Virus record (IMG/VR): IMGVR_UViG_3300048591_000205
Coordinates: 1-44,383 of that record
DNA from: a virus
Reading direction: 5' to 3' (one strand)
DNA length: 44,383 bases
In this document: positions 27,247-35,983 of the stretch, piece after piece
Position numbering within the stretch: the stretch's first letter is position 1
Layout: each line of letters starts with the position of its first letter
Notes under the pieces: model-generated
What the model was told of the DNA's origin: nothing
Database searches by the model: none
Seen by the model: only the letters and a program-made list of their open reading frames with translations
Made by a program: the position numbers and the translations under genes

Positions 27247-28292
27247 TACCGCGCCGTCCCGGTGCGTCCGTCAGAGAGTTTGAAGCGCGTACCCGGAGGA
27301 AGGCGCATGGCATCGGCTTCCGAGGTCACAGGAACAGCCATGCCGGGATTCTGCGCCGGTTGCGCCTGTTCCCGCCCACCAACCCCCAAGCCAAGGCCGA
27401 AAGCCCGGTCTAGCGCCTCTATGGCCTTCATGTTGGCCTGCAAATCCTTTGTTGGGTCTGTGGCGGCCTGCAGGTAGAATTGCAATTCAGCGTTGGAATC
27501 CATCGCCTTGGCGCTCATGCCGGTAGCCTGCCTGATGGCTTGAATCAGTAACGGGCGGGTCATGGCAATCGTATTTCTGATTGACTGCTCTTCCGTGCCG
27601 ATAGCGCCCGTTACCATCTGCCCAGGGGCAGAGGCGGCGATGCGGTTCTGTATGTTACTCAGGGTTCCCTGCGTGATATCAATGGCCGCACCTTTTTGGG
27701 AAAGCTGGCCGAACGCGCCCTTGAGTTCCCCTAGCACCTTGGACACGGTTTCCTTGCCGGTTTCGGCTTGCGCGTCCTTCTTCGGCTTGAATCCTTCTGG
27801 CTGGATAGCCCGCCCCATCGGCGCATCCTGCGAAGGCGGATAGACCCATTGCCCATCGACAAACTGCGGCTTTGTCTTGCCAGTACCTTCCGCCTCGGCC
27901 TTCGCCTTCATCATGTCGTAATAGTCTTTCATTTGCTTGACGGTAGGCTTGGGTGCGACGGGTTTATCCATCTCCCACATCCTGCCCTGCGAGTCCAGCC
28001 CCGCAACGCTACCGTAAGGCGTGCGATACCCCACACCACGGTCGGACATGACTACCTTGTCCTGAATCCGCGCCCCGGTCTTGGCAAGCAGATCATCCAA
28101 AGACATGCCGCCCTGTTCCTGAATGGAAGGCAGGGAAACGGTGCGCCCGGTACTGTTGTTCCTGAATGAGTTCATGGGGACAGGCTCATTCACCAGATCG
28201 GCCAAGCGGTTGGGAGTAGAAAACCCGCCGCGCAGGGCTTGCTGCGAGAGCCATTCGTTAAACTGCTCTTCCGTGGGGTTGATTATCGCCAT
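27246..28292 (-). CDS. Internal virion protein, 348 aa
   Basis: Helical protein with no membrane segment: TEEQFNEWLSQQALRGG at the N-terminus, GELKGAFGQLSQKGAAIDITQG in the middle and a Pro-rich linker before MRLPPGTRFKLSDGRTGTA, a short C-terminal element often seen in virion proteins. Overlaps the 552-aa gene by one base. Likely an ejection protein. Confidence 0.68.
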   Translation of the reverse strand: MAIINPTEEQFNEWLSQQALRGGFSTPNRLADLVNEPVPMNSFRNNSTGRTVSLPSIQEQGGMSLDDLLAKTGARIQDKVVMSDRGVGYRTPYGSVAGLDSQGRMWEMDKPVAPKPTVKQMKDYYDMMKAKAEAEGTGKTKPQFVDGQWVYPPSQDAPMGRAIQPEGFKPKKDAQAETGKETVSKVLGELKGAFGQLSQKGAAIDITQGTLSNIQNRIAASAPGQMVTGAIGTEEQSIRNTIAMTRPLLIQAIRQATGMSAKAMDSNAELQFYLQAATDPTKDLQANMKAIEALDRAFGLGLGVGGREQAQPAQNPGMAVPVTSEADAMRLPPGTRFKLSDGRTGTAR

Positions 28293-28301
28293 GATTGATC
28301 C

Positions 28302-28991
28302 TTAAGCCCAACGAGTAGCAACGCCGCCAGCAGTCTGGAATTGGCCTGGCGGCATGTAACGCTTGCTCATATCCATCATGTTGTTCATGAGGATGCCCTT
28401 AAGCTGATTCTGGCCTTGCAGTTCCGTGCCGTACAGGCTGGCGTCAGCACCGTACTTGCTGATATCCCCGGCCCGAGTCGCGTTGACAAGGTTTGACATG
28501 CGGTCGAATTCAGCGCCATATTGCTGCGAGGCAAGACCCTGCCCGAACTTGGTAAGCTCACTGAGTCGGTTGCCGCTCTTGAGCAAACCCCTAGAAGCCA
28601 GTTGCCGGTTTAGCGCCTCGTTGCCTTGGTTGAAGGCAAACTTGTATGCTCCGGTGTTCGCAATCGAATCCGGGTTGTCCATCAGGGCATTCAGGCGCGT
28701 GCGGTAGGCACCGGCTGTATCGGCATATTCAGGCCTACCCACACCACCACCGCCCATTCCGCCACCCATGCCGAAGGCTTTAGCCCAATAGGCCGGGTCG
28801 CTCATTCTCTGCTGATTGGCCCACTCTATATCGGCTCTTTGTTGGTTTCTGTTGGCCGCTTGATTAATGGTCTGATTGGCTTGATTCATTACAGGGTCGC
28901 CAGCCGTTGAGTAGGCATATGTTTGCGGTTGCCAACCACTCAGCCAGCTGCTTACAGCGGGGCCGTAATCAGAATAACTATTTTGCGCCAT
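28302..28991 (-). CDS. DNA injection/internal virion protein, 229 aa
   Basis: Gln/Asn-rich N-terminus (NQANQTINQAANRNQQR), a glycine hinge, then FAFNQGNEALNRQLASRGLLKSG and QQYGAEFDRMSNLVNATRAG, a block frequently found in podovirus injection proteins. Lies between the gp10-like gene and the other ejection genes. Confidence 0.72.
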   Translation of the reverse strand: MAQNSYSDYGPAVSSWLSGWQPQTYAYSTAGDPVMNQANQTINQAANRNQQRADIEWANQQRMSDPAYWAKAFGMGGGMGGGGVGRPEYADTAGAYRTRLNALMDNPDSIANTGAYKFAFNQGNEALNRQLASRGLLKSGNRLSELTKFGQGLASQQYGAEFDRMSNLVNATRAGDISKYGADASLYGTELQGQNQLKGILMNNMMDMSKRYMPPGQFQTAGGVATRWA

Positions 28992-28992
28992 G

Positions 28993-30675
28993 TCAGTTCC
29001 CTTCTATTTCCAATGCTTCCATGCGGAAGTTTTTGTCTTTAACGTGGAGAATCTCAAAAGCCCTGCGCGAGAAATTGCCCAACCTTCTCGCCCTTGACCG
29101 CTCAAGATCAAGGTCAATCGTCCTGAATTTCGAGTATGTCGCGTAATCGTCATCCGTCCATCTGAGCAGGGCATGGGAATCAATCTTGTCCCCGATCAAC
29201 TCGGCTTGGCCTATCGTCTTGAACCCCGCTTTACCTGAATCGAATTTGGACGTTCTAACCCGCGCCGCAGTCGCCCCGACTTCATCGGCGTATATGTCCT
29301 GATCGAATTCGTACAGCGCCCCGCTGGTGGCGTCCTGCATCCATTGACGACCACCGCAAGCCGTCGAGGCAATCACCGGGAAAACGGATTCGGTGTAAAG
29401 CTGCGAAGTCCCCGATCCGCTGAATGCCGTACCTGTTGCCTGAATGTTGTAGCCGTTGGTCGATACGTTGGTAACGACATGCCAGCCGTTGAAATCTGCA
29501 TTGGTGGAAGCCACTTTGATGATTGCGCCGTCTGAGTAACCGTGCGCCGCGCTTGTCACCGAACCGTCAGCAGCAATGGCGGTTATGGTTTTCGTTCCAC
29601 CGCTGGCCGTGAGGCAGGTAAAGAATGACCATAGCTTGCTCATGAAGTCATACACCACCGTTACGCCAGAAGTCCCTAGCGTTAGGCCGTATAGCAGGTG
29701 CGCCCCGACTTTGGCGCTCCATGACTTGACCGAGGCCAGATCGTCGTTATCGAGTATCTTGTCAATCTGCGGCGTGCTGATCTTGTTCGGCAAATCCCCG
29801 GACAGGGCGAATACCCCCCTGCCAAACCCTTCCTTGGATTGCCCCATCCATACGATCATGTCCGCCATTTCCTTGACGGAATCCTCATGGGCGCAGCCTA
29901 TTTGTGCATACAGGTTATCTACAGGGGAGAGGACAGAACCCGGCGAGGGGTTGGCGGCGTTATAGAAGAATTCCATGCTGTAGGTCTTGAGTGCTACAAC
30001 ATGATCCCGATACTTCGCCATGAACACACCGGCATGGGCATCCTTCTGCGACTGTATGAAATCCAGCGCCTCCCAAGCTGCGGGGTCTTCGCTGCCGGAC
30101 TGGAATATCTCCCCTATCGGCGTCATAACGAAAATGCGCCCGTCGAGATGAGCGCACCCCCTAACCGTGTTAGAGGGGTAATCCGTGTCCGTGACTTGAG
30201 TTACCGTGTAGCGGCTGGCTACGTTGATGGCGTAGGTATCTAGCGCCCCATCCTCAAGCTGTGCCTGCTTGATGTATATCTCGTCACCACTCGTTGCCAG
30301 CTTGACCCCTGCGGTAATCGCCCCGCTAGAGGATGCGGTTAAATCCACCCGCGTATAAGTCGCGCCGTTGATCTGCGACGTTACATCCTCGAAATTAGTC
30401 CCGTCCGGCGTGATGGAGACAACCCCCGTGCCGGTCTTGCGCTTGATGTAGATCGAGAATGTCCTGTTGGCTAACTCCGCCGTTACAGCTTGGTAGCAAG
30501 TGGCATTCGCGGAGGTAGCTGTAAAGGTATCAGCCACGCCGTCAGAGTTGGCTGTAATCGTGCCGCTCGTCTTCACCCATGCGGCATTGTCGAATTCCTC
30601 TGTGTATAGCAGGACGTTATTGTTTAACGTCATGTAATACGCGGCGGTTTTCGATTTAAGGAAAAGTGTGCTCAT
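28993..30675 (-). CDS. P22 gp10-like stabilisation protein with lectin-like insert
   Basis: 560 aa. N-terminal 150 residues (NVLLYTEEFDNAAWVKTSG, YSIYIKRK-type strands, QAQLEDG) form a carbohydrate-binding-like beta domain; the rest (RGCAHLDGRIFVMTPIGEIFQSG, LWSFFTCLTASGG, CGGRQWMQDATSGALYEFD) is typical of packaged-DNA stabilisation proteins that plug the neck. Start overlaps the previous stop (ATGA). Confidence 0.75.
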   Translation of the reverse strand: MSTLFLKSKTAAYYMTLNNNVLLYTEEFDNAAWVKTSGTITANSDGVADTFTATSANATCYQAVTAELANRTFSIYIKRKTGTGVVSITPDGTNFEDVTSQINGATYTRVDLTASSSGAITAGVKLATSGDEIYIKQAQLEDGALDTYAINVASRYTVTQVTDTDYPSNTVRGCAHLDGRIFVMTPIGEIFQSGSEDPAAWEALDFIQSQKDAHAGVFMAKYRDHVVALKTYSMEFFYNAANPSPGSVLSPVDNLYAQIGCAHEDSVKEMADMIVWMGQSKEGFGRGVFALSGDLPNKISTPQIDKILDNDDLASVKSWSAKVGAHLLYGLTLGTSGVTVVYDFMSKLWSFFTCLTASGGTKTITAIAADGSVTSAAHGYSDGAIIKVASTNADFNGWHVVTNVSTNGYNIQATGTAFSGSGTSQLYTESVFPVIASTACGGRQWMQDATSGALYEFDQDIYADEVGATAARVRTSKFDSGKAGFKTIGQAELIGDKIDSHALLRWTDDDYATYSKFRTIDLDLERSRARRLGNFSRRAFEILHVKDKNFRMEALEIEGN

Positions 30676-31895
30676 GGGATCAATGAAAAATCCGTGGGTG
30701 AATCGTTGATGGATGCGATGTTGGTAATGCCGAAACCAACATTAGATAACACTTGTATTCGTGACGCAGATGGCTCAACCCCGCACTTGAAGCAAATAAA
30801 ATCACTGGCAGAAGCGATTACGGATGCATAACAAATATCACCCCCGGAATCTGAGACCCAACTAATCCCCAAGTCTGAGGAAACCATCAAGGTATGTGGA
30901 TCGCCGTAATATGACCCATCAGAAACAGCCATAATCTTTCCGCTTGTCTCGTTGTAGATAGCCCCCCTTCCGTTTACTCCGGAGGTATTGCCGTTTGCAA
31001 CAAAATCATGCGGAAACGGCATTGATACTGACCAAGTGGCCCCATTGTTTCCGCTTCTTGCTATGAAGTTATATCCGAATACAAGAATCCAACCATCGGC
31101 AACTGTAACCATCGTCGGGGCATACGATGCAGTATCTAAAATGAAAGTCTCTCCGCTAAATGAAAGCCCGTCTGTCGATGTGGTTACGTACAAATACCCG
31201 TCTGATGTTTTCCTGTATATGAGCGCAAAAACAGCACCGTTCCACACCTTCCCATATATCGTTACTGAACTCGGCAGGGCCCCTCCTTCTACCCATGTTT
31301 GCCCGTTTGCCGACCTGCAATGTTTAGTTGTTGTGTTGCTAACAAAGTATCCGTTGCCGTAGGTGTTTGCTTGTCCTATCGGCAATACGGTTGTGTGTTG
31401 ATAATTAATATAAGAAAGCGATGTATCAAAAACCTTCGTCCAGTACGTATCATCATCCCTTACGTATGGGACGACAATTTTTGTGTCGCTCACCATTGGC
31501 GTCCCAACAAAAATAGCCTCGCTGTCGGAACAATCGGTAAAACTGCTGAAATCCGTGGTTGTGTAAATCATTTCTTCTTCTACTAGCACATAACCACCAC
31601 CGAGCTTCGCGCCGCCAATAATCGCAACATTGCCGGAATGCGTTGTGCTGTCGTATTGGATAACATCACCAGCCGGAACGCCGATGTTTGCCCCGAATAT
31701 GCTCACCAGATTTCCGCCGAAGCAGACCAATCCATTACCACTACCAGAAACAGTTGCATACTGATTCAACCCCGGCCTAACAGAAGCAATACCCGTCCCG
31801 TCCGCCCTTCTCTCTGCCAGCACGTTGAACATGCGCGAATTCTTGTTGCTTGCGCCGTCCTTCGTGCTGATGTCGTGGATTAATGGCAATCTCAC
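30672..31895 (-). CDS. gp10-like N-terminal module plus beta-propeller-like protein, 407 aa
   Basis: GTG 31893-31895 (GTGA overlap). Begins VRLPLIHDISTKDGASNKNSR and SVRPGLNQYATVSGSGNGL, similar to the preceding gene, then continues with sialidase-like repeats (YVTTSTDGLSFSGETF, FIARSGNNGATWSV, MVSSDLGISWVSDSG). Likely neck/tail component; its AT-rich, distinct base composition suggests separate origin. Confidence 0.65.
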   Translation of the reverse strand: MRLPLIHDISTKDGASNKNSRMFNVLAERRADGTGIASVRPGLNQYATVSGSGNGLVCFGGNLVSIFGANIGVPAGDVIQYDSTTHSGNVAIIGGAKLGGGYVLVEEEMIYTTTDFSSFTDCSDSEAIFVGTPMVSDTKIVVPYVRDDDTYWTKVFDTSLSYINYQHTTVLPIGQANTYGNGYFVSNTTTKHCRSANGQTWVEGGALPSSVTIYGKVWNGAVFALIYRKTSDGYLYVTTSTDGLSFSGETFILDTASYAPTMVTVADGWILVFGYNFIARSGNNGATWSVSMPFPHDFVANGNTSGVNGRGAIYNETSGKIMAVSDGSYYGDPHTLMVSSDLGISWVSDSGGDICYASVIASASDFICFKCGVEPSASRIQVLSNVGFGITNIASINDSPTDFSLIP

Positions 31896-32176
31896 GGCAT
31901 CACCGCAAAGTCGAACTTGCCGCTGGTCACCGTCCCTATGGTTGTCGGGGTATTGCCGTAGCCTAGCGTCGTACCGAAGGCTGATATCAGCACGCCGTTG
32001 AAGCAAGTCACGCCATTACCCGCACCGCTTGAGGTCGATATGGTGGCCAGACCAGGCCGCACGCAGGCTAGAGTTTCCCCTTCGTCGCCAGTCTCGGACA
32101 GCACATTGGTTAGCCGCGCGTCCTTATTAACAGACCCGTCGCGGGAGTCTATTTCAGTGACTAGCGGAAGTCTCAT
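31892..32176 (-). CDS. Stand-alone gp10 N-terminal-like module, 94 aa
   Basis: MRLPLVTEIDSRDGSVNKDARLTNVL and CVRPGLATISTSSGAGNGVTCFNG are the same module as the start of the next gene, but the protein ends after it. Could be an early-stopped or split gp10, or a true small neck protein. Confidence 0.65.
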   Translation of the reverse strand: MRLPLVTEIDSRDGSVNKDARLTNVLSETGDEGETLACVRPGLATISTSSGAGNGVTCFNGVLISAFGTTLGYGNTPTTIGTVTSGKFDFAVMP

Positions 32177-32184
32177 ATCCCGGC

Positions 32185-33129
32185 TTAGTCCATCCCAGGC
32201 TGAAAGAAGGCTTCCGATGTCTCCGGGTTGGTGTTCCGGGCAATCATCAGGGATTCATCCCGCTGCATCTTCCATTCAGGCTTGACCGTCTTTTCAAAGG
32301 CCGGAGCAGAGTCCAGCATGAGCTGAGCGCAGAGCGGTCGATACCATTGCTGAGGGTAATCCGCCGTGTCCGTGGAAGTAGTGAAATCCTCAATCGGGGA
32401 GAGGAACACGAACCGTATCACTTTCGTTACATCGTCCGCCTCGCGATCGCAATAGACCGTTGCATTGGTGATGCCATCCTCGAAATACCATGCAGAGGGA
32501 TCGCCATCCGAACCCTTGTCGGGGATGGATTCGTACTCTTCGACAGACAGGAACGGGTTGAAATAGCTATCCACCCCGTTTGAATCCCTCAGCACGGCGG
32601 TAAGGATTTCCAGCGGCTTCCTGACCTTGGAGGTATAGGCATATACCCTATTCCCGGCTGATGCCTGCGAAGGCAGGGCCACGGTGATTGTTACGGTTCC
32701 AGATGGTGCGCCGTTGATGGTCGTCCAATGAATGGAACCGGTATCAAGTTCAATGCCGATGTAATCAGAGGCTGACATTCCAGTCGTGGATGTCACGCTC
32801 AGGACGGTTTGCGCCGCCGCTTCGTCTGCACTAATGGTGGTTGAGACATAGGACGATGTGGCGTGATCCCCGGATGGGCCGAGAGAATAGACCGCTTGGC
32901 CCTTTTGCAGGAACAAATATCCGCGCTTGCGGCTCCACAGCTTCAACCCCGGCGCGTAGTCTGTCGTCCCCATCCATTGCTTGACGATCATGTTCAGCTT
33001 GCGCCTTGCAAGCGCGTAATCGTCCGTGGAGACGGTTTCCCCGGCACCATAGGCCCCGATGCTTTGCAGGGCATCGTAAATGATGTCCGTCTCTGTAATG
33101 GTGTAGGCAGTAACGCCGGAAGTAGCCAT
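32185..33129 (-). CDS. P22 gp4-like head completion/tail adaptor
   Basis: 314 aa. DIIYDALQSIGAYGAGETVSTDDYALARRKLNMIVKQW is the conserved gp4-type helical hairpin; beta inserts follow and the end has DYPQQWYRPLCAQLM. Such proteins bind the portal and form the neck. Unusually placed next to a glycosyltransferase gene. Confidence 0.82.
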   Translation of the reverse strand: MATSGVTAYTITETDIIYDALQSIGAYGAGETVSTDDYALARRKLNMIVKQWMGTTDYAPGLKLWSRKRGYLFLQKGQAVYSLGPSGDHATSSYVSTTISADEAAAQTVLSVTSTTGMSASDYIGIELDTGSIHWTTINGAPSGTVTITVALPSQASAGNRVYAYTSKVRKPLEILTAVLRDSNGVDSYFNPFLSVEEYESIPDKGSDGDPSAWYFEDGITNATVYCDREADDVTKVIRFVFLSPIEDFTTSTDTADYPQQWYRPLCAQLMLDSAPAFEKTVKPEWKMQRDESLMIARNTNPETSEAFFQPGMD

Positions 33130-34656
33130 TTATTTTCCTAGTATCTTGACGATGGTTTCCCAAACCGCATCAGGCGAGATATCGACCTGGCACTTGGCGC
33201 AGCCTGTTACCTTGTCCTGATTGCAGAATTCAAACCCGTAGTGCATCTGATGGCACGGATAACAGGCCGTGTCTTGGGGGATCATTGGATGGACGTTCTT
33301 CCAGTCCCGTGTCAGGTTTTCGTGCGATGAATGGGAGAGGAACACCACTTTCGGCACATTCTCGAAAGCAACCGCGTTCAATACCCCGGTCTCCGGCCCG
33401 ATGACCAGATCAGCGTATTGGGCGAAGGCCAAGGTTTCACGGATAGACCAAACCCCGGATTTCTTGATTACCCTCGGCTCGTTTTCCCATCCGGTCTCAA
33501 GAATCTGGCAAAGCTCATCGCCCGTAAGAACCACCTTGGCATCCGGGTATTCCAGCATCACCCTGGCAATGATGGTGTCCAGACCCGGCCATGTCTTATG
33601 AACTCCTGAACCGGCCAAAGACCAGACAATGGTTTTACCGTACCTGTCCTTTTCCTTCCGCGCCCATGCCTTTTCTTCCATCGTGGCGTAGAACTTCTGC
33701 GCGGGTTCGTAGGGAACCCCGGCCAGTTCATGGGTGAATTCCAGGTAATTCTCGTTCAGGCGCTTGTGCCGTATCTCATGCGGCCATCTGTGATTAGCCC
33801 TGCCCGGAAGGGCCAGAAACGTACCCTCTACAGACTCTGACAGGTTGATCAGCTTGTCGTATTTCTTCGCCAGCCATAACCAGAAATCATGCAGTTTCTC
33901 ATTGGGTATCTGGTCTTTGTCCTGCAACACCACCTTGCCTATATTAGGGTCGTGCTTGACGACCTCCCACCCGCTTGGAACGGTGTAGAGCGTGATGTGA
34001 TAGCCCTGCTTCTTCAGTCCCGGCAGGATGCTGGAGCACTGGATCAGATCTCCGAAAGCCCCGTATCGAACGATGGCGCAGGTCTTCTCAGGTTTTGGGT
34101 CTTTCCATGACTGCTTGCGCTTGTCCGGCCCGAGCTTCTTGTAAATTTGCAGGAACGAATATTCATCCCCGTCGTTTCTTTCCTCATTTACCACCAAGTC
34201 CCACCCGCCCGGCGCGGACTCCATGACCTTGGTGATGTCCTCGGGAAGGAAGTCATGCTTGTGATCCGGGTTGGCCCCCTTCTCGCCGCAGTTCGGATAG
34301 AACTTCTTGTGCGGCAGGTAGAGAATCAGGTAGCCGTGGTGTTTGACAACCCGCCACCATTCCAGCAGCGCCTTGTCGTGTCTCTTGATGTGCTCCAGCA
34401 AGTGACTGGAAAACACAAAATCCATGCTGTTGCTGGCGAACATGTCCAGCCGTTCGCATGTATCAACGTGAATGTCAGGCTTGTATTTCCAGCCGAATTC
34501 CTGTGCGTGGTGGCCGTTATCCACGCCGATGAAGTGCGGATATGCCTTGTATGGCCCGCAACCAAGGTCTAGCCCCCTGCCCCTGGTGTATTCAACTATG
34601 TCCCAACGTACCTTCGCAGACTCGTTTCCTTCTGGCCCGTCTTCACGCCACGTCAT
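33130..34656 (-). CDS. SAM methyltransferase-GT9 glycosyltransferase fusion
   Basis: 508 aa, ATG 34654-34656. N-terminal class I methyltransferase (GLDLGCGPYKAYPHFIGVD, then VFSSHLLEHI, YLILYLPHKKFYPN). From about residue 195 a GT9/heptosyltransferase-like domain (VRYGAFGDLIQCSSILPGL, IVWSLAGSGVHKTWPG, VIGPETGVLNAVA) and a Cys cluster ACYPCHQMHYGFEFCN...CAKC. Could modify virion or host glycans; function unproven. Confidence 0.85.
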   Translation of the reverse strand: MTWREDGPEGNESAKVRWDIVEYTRGRGLDLGCGPYKAYPHFIGVDNGHHAQEFGWKYKPDIHVDTCERLDMFASNSMDFVFSSHLLEHIKRHDKALLEWWRVVKHHGYLILYLPHKKFYPNCGEKGANPDHKHDFLPEDITKVMESAPGGWDLVVNEERNDGDEYSFLQIYKKLGPDKRKQSWKDPKPEKTCAIVRYGAFGDLIQCSSILPGLKKQGYHITLYTVPSGWEVVKHDPNIGKVVLQDKDQIPNEKLHDFWLWLAKKYDKLINLSESVEGTFLALPGRANHRWPHEIRHKRLNENYLEFTHELAGVPYEPAQKFYATMEEKAWARKEKDRYGKTIVWSLAGSGVHKTWPGLDTIIARVMLEYPDAKVVLTGDELCQILETGWENEPRVIKKSGVWSIRETLAFAQYADLVIGPETGVLNAVAFENVPKVVFLSHSSHENLTRDWKNVHPMIPQDTACYPCHQMHYGFEFCNQDKVTGCAKCQVDISPDAVWETIVKILGK

Positions 34657-34665
34657 CAAACCCCC

Positions 34666-34691
34666 AAAGAAAACGGGGGCCGAAGCCCCCG
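34666..34691 (-). terminator. Rho-independent terminator after decoration gene
   Basis: Minus strand CGGGGGC-TTCG-GCCCCCG then TTTTCTTT; UUCG tetraloop, very stable. Lies just before the methyltransferase-glycosyltransferase gene. Confidence 0.88.
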
Positions 34692-34712
34692 CTGGTCAAA
34701 CATTGATACTGA

Positions 34713-35099
34713 TTAGTCCGAAATGGACGAACCCGGAACAACCTCGGCCTGAACCGCAACCGAGAGTGAAACCGTCGCATCCGTGCCGTGGGTGATCCAG
34801 AATTGGTCGCCTTGGGCAAGGGAAACGTCGGTCACGTCATTGACGATTGCAGTGGTAGCCGCAGAAGTCAGGGCCGTCAGGGTAGTTGTCGCCGTGGTCG
34901 TGCCGCTCTTGGTGTAGAGCAGCGGCTGTGAAGCCGACGTGCTGGCGATGTTCGGGGCCATGACAGTACCCTTGATCTTCATGGTGGTGAAAGCGGCGAA
35001 CTTGGTGGAAACGCCGTTAGCGCCAACAGTCGTGGAACCGCTGAAGACGTAAGGCACCTGGTACGCCGGGTGATCATAAGCAAAGTTCTTTGTAGCCAT
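34713..35099 (-). CDS. Capsid decoration-like protein, 128 aa
   Basis: Beta-rich, Thr/Ala-rich (TTATTTLTALTSAATTAIV, VSLAQGDQFWITHGTDATVSLSV). Sits between the coat/homing region and neck genes, as decoration (head-stabilising) proteins often do. No sequence signature beyond composition and place. Confidence 0.55.
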   Translation of the reverse strand: MATKNFAYDHPAYQVPYVFSGSTTVGANGVSTKFAAFTTMKIKGTVMAPNIASTSASQPLLYTKSGTTTATTTLTALTSAATTAIVNDVTDVSLAQGDQFWITHGTDATVSLSVAVQAEVVPGSSISD

Positions 35100-35171
35100 T
35101 TTGATTCCTTATCCGTAAAGCCTCCCTTTACGGGTGCAATTTGGCAGCGGGGGAAGGCCCGATCCGCCATG

Positions 35172-35195
35172 AAAAAAGGCCCCGAAGGGCCTTGT
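35172..35195 (-). terminator. Rho-independent terminator after homing endonuclease
   Basis: Minus strand AAGGCCC-TTCG-GGGCCTT then six T. Second UUCG-type terminator in the head operon. Confidence 0.88.
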
Positions 35196-35211
35196 AATGG
35201 GTGATGCTGAG

Positions 35212-35913
35212 TTACTTCTTAATCCCTTTATTCCAAGGGATTTTGCCTTTTTGCGATTGACTGAAAGCTTTCCGGTGTTCTTCGCTCATCTTGTAACCGC
35301 CGTTTGCAAGTCTCGTTGCCTTGACCTTTTTGGCAATCTCAAGATGTGTCCCGCTCGCTCTCCGTTCTTCCCACGTCTTGCGCCTGGCTTCTGCCATGTT
35401 CAAACGTGCTTGTTCGGAAAACTTACGTGGAGCGCGCTTCCTTCCGGCTTCGGCTATGTTTAGACGTTCCTGAACAGATTTGACGCGGCCCTTGTGTGTC
35501 TTTGAAAGCGCATTAGCAACTTTTTCGACATATATAGGGTCGTTACGCAACTTATCCATAGAGGCTTTATGTTTGTCCCTATATTGCTGATCCTCCCACA
35601 TTTTGCTAGAAGTCTCAGACATAGCTATTGCGTGACGTTTTCTAACCCATCCATAGGCCTTGTTTCGCCTATGTGGATTGGTTTTTCCTGTCATAGCAAT
35701 CATTGCAAAAGCCAACCCACTTACATTGGGATAAATCTTATGCAAAAGTTGGTGGGCTACGTAATGCTCTTCCGCCGTCAATTGTACAAGATTTTTCTTG
35801 TCGTCATCCCCGCCAATGCAAACAGGAATTACATGGTGCGTTTCAACATATCCGTTAAGGATTCTTTCTTTAGCTCTTTCAATCAGAGAATCGTAATGCT
35901 TTTTGTAATCCAC
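35212..35913 (-). CDS. HNH homing endonuclease with NUMOD-like repeats
   Basis: 233 aa, GTG start 35911-35913. VETHHVIPVCIGGDDDKKNLVQLTAEEHYVAHQLL is a complete HNH core. The C-terminus has repeated basic helices (NIAEAGRKRAPRKFSEQARLNMAEARRKTWEERRASG, EEHRKAFSQSQKGKIPWNKG) like NUMOD3 DNA-binding modules. AT-rich against its neighbours; free-standing insertion between coat and decoration genes. Confidence 0.88.
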   Translation of the reverse strand: MDYKKHYDSLIERAKERILNGYVETHHVIPVCIGGDDDKKNLVQLTAEEHYVAHQLLHKIYPNVSGLAFAMIAMTGKTNPHRRNKAYGWVRKRHAIAMSETSSKMWEDQQYRDKHKASMDKLRNDPIYVEKVANALSKTHKGRVKSVQERLNIAEAGRKRAPRKFSEQARLNMAEARRKTWEERRASGTHLEIAKKVKATRLANGGYKMSEEHRKAFSQSQKGKIPWNKGIKK

Positions 35914-35921
35914 TTTATTCT

Positions 35922-35952
35922 CCGTGCTATAACATGGTTCATTATAGCACGG
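35922..35952 (-). promoter_or_regulatory. RBS-masking hairpin with internal extended -10 promoter
   Basis: Perfect 11-bp inverted repeat CCGTGCTATAA/TTATAGCACGG, 9-nt loop. The GG of the GGAG ribosome site (35920-35923) is in the stem. The upstream arm (minus strand) contains TGCTATAAT, so a transcript from there would lack the arm and expose the site. Confidence 0.75.
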
Positions 35953-35983
35953 ATTCTAAAGTACTAACTTGTTGATTTTAAAC

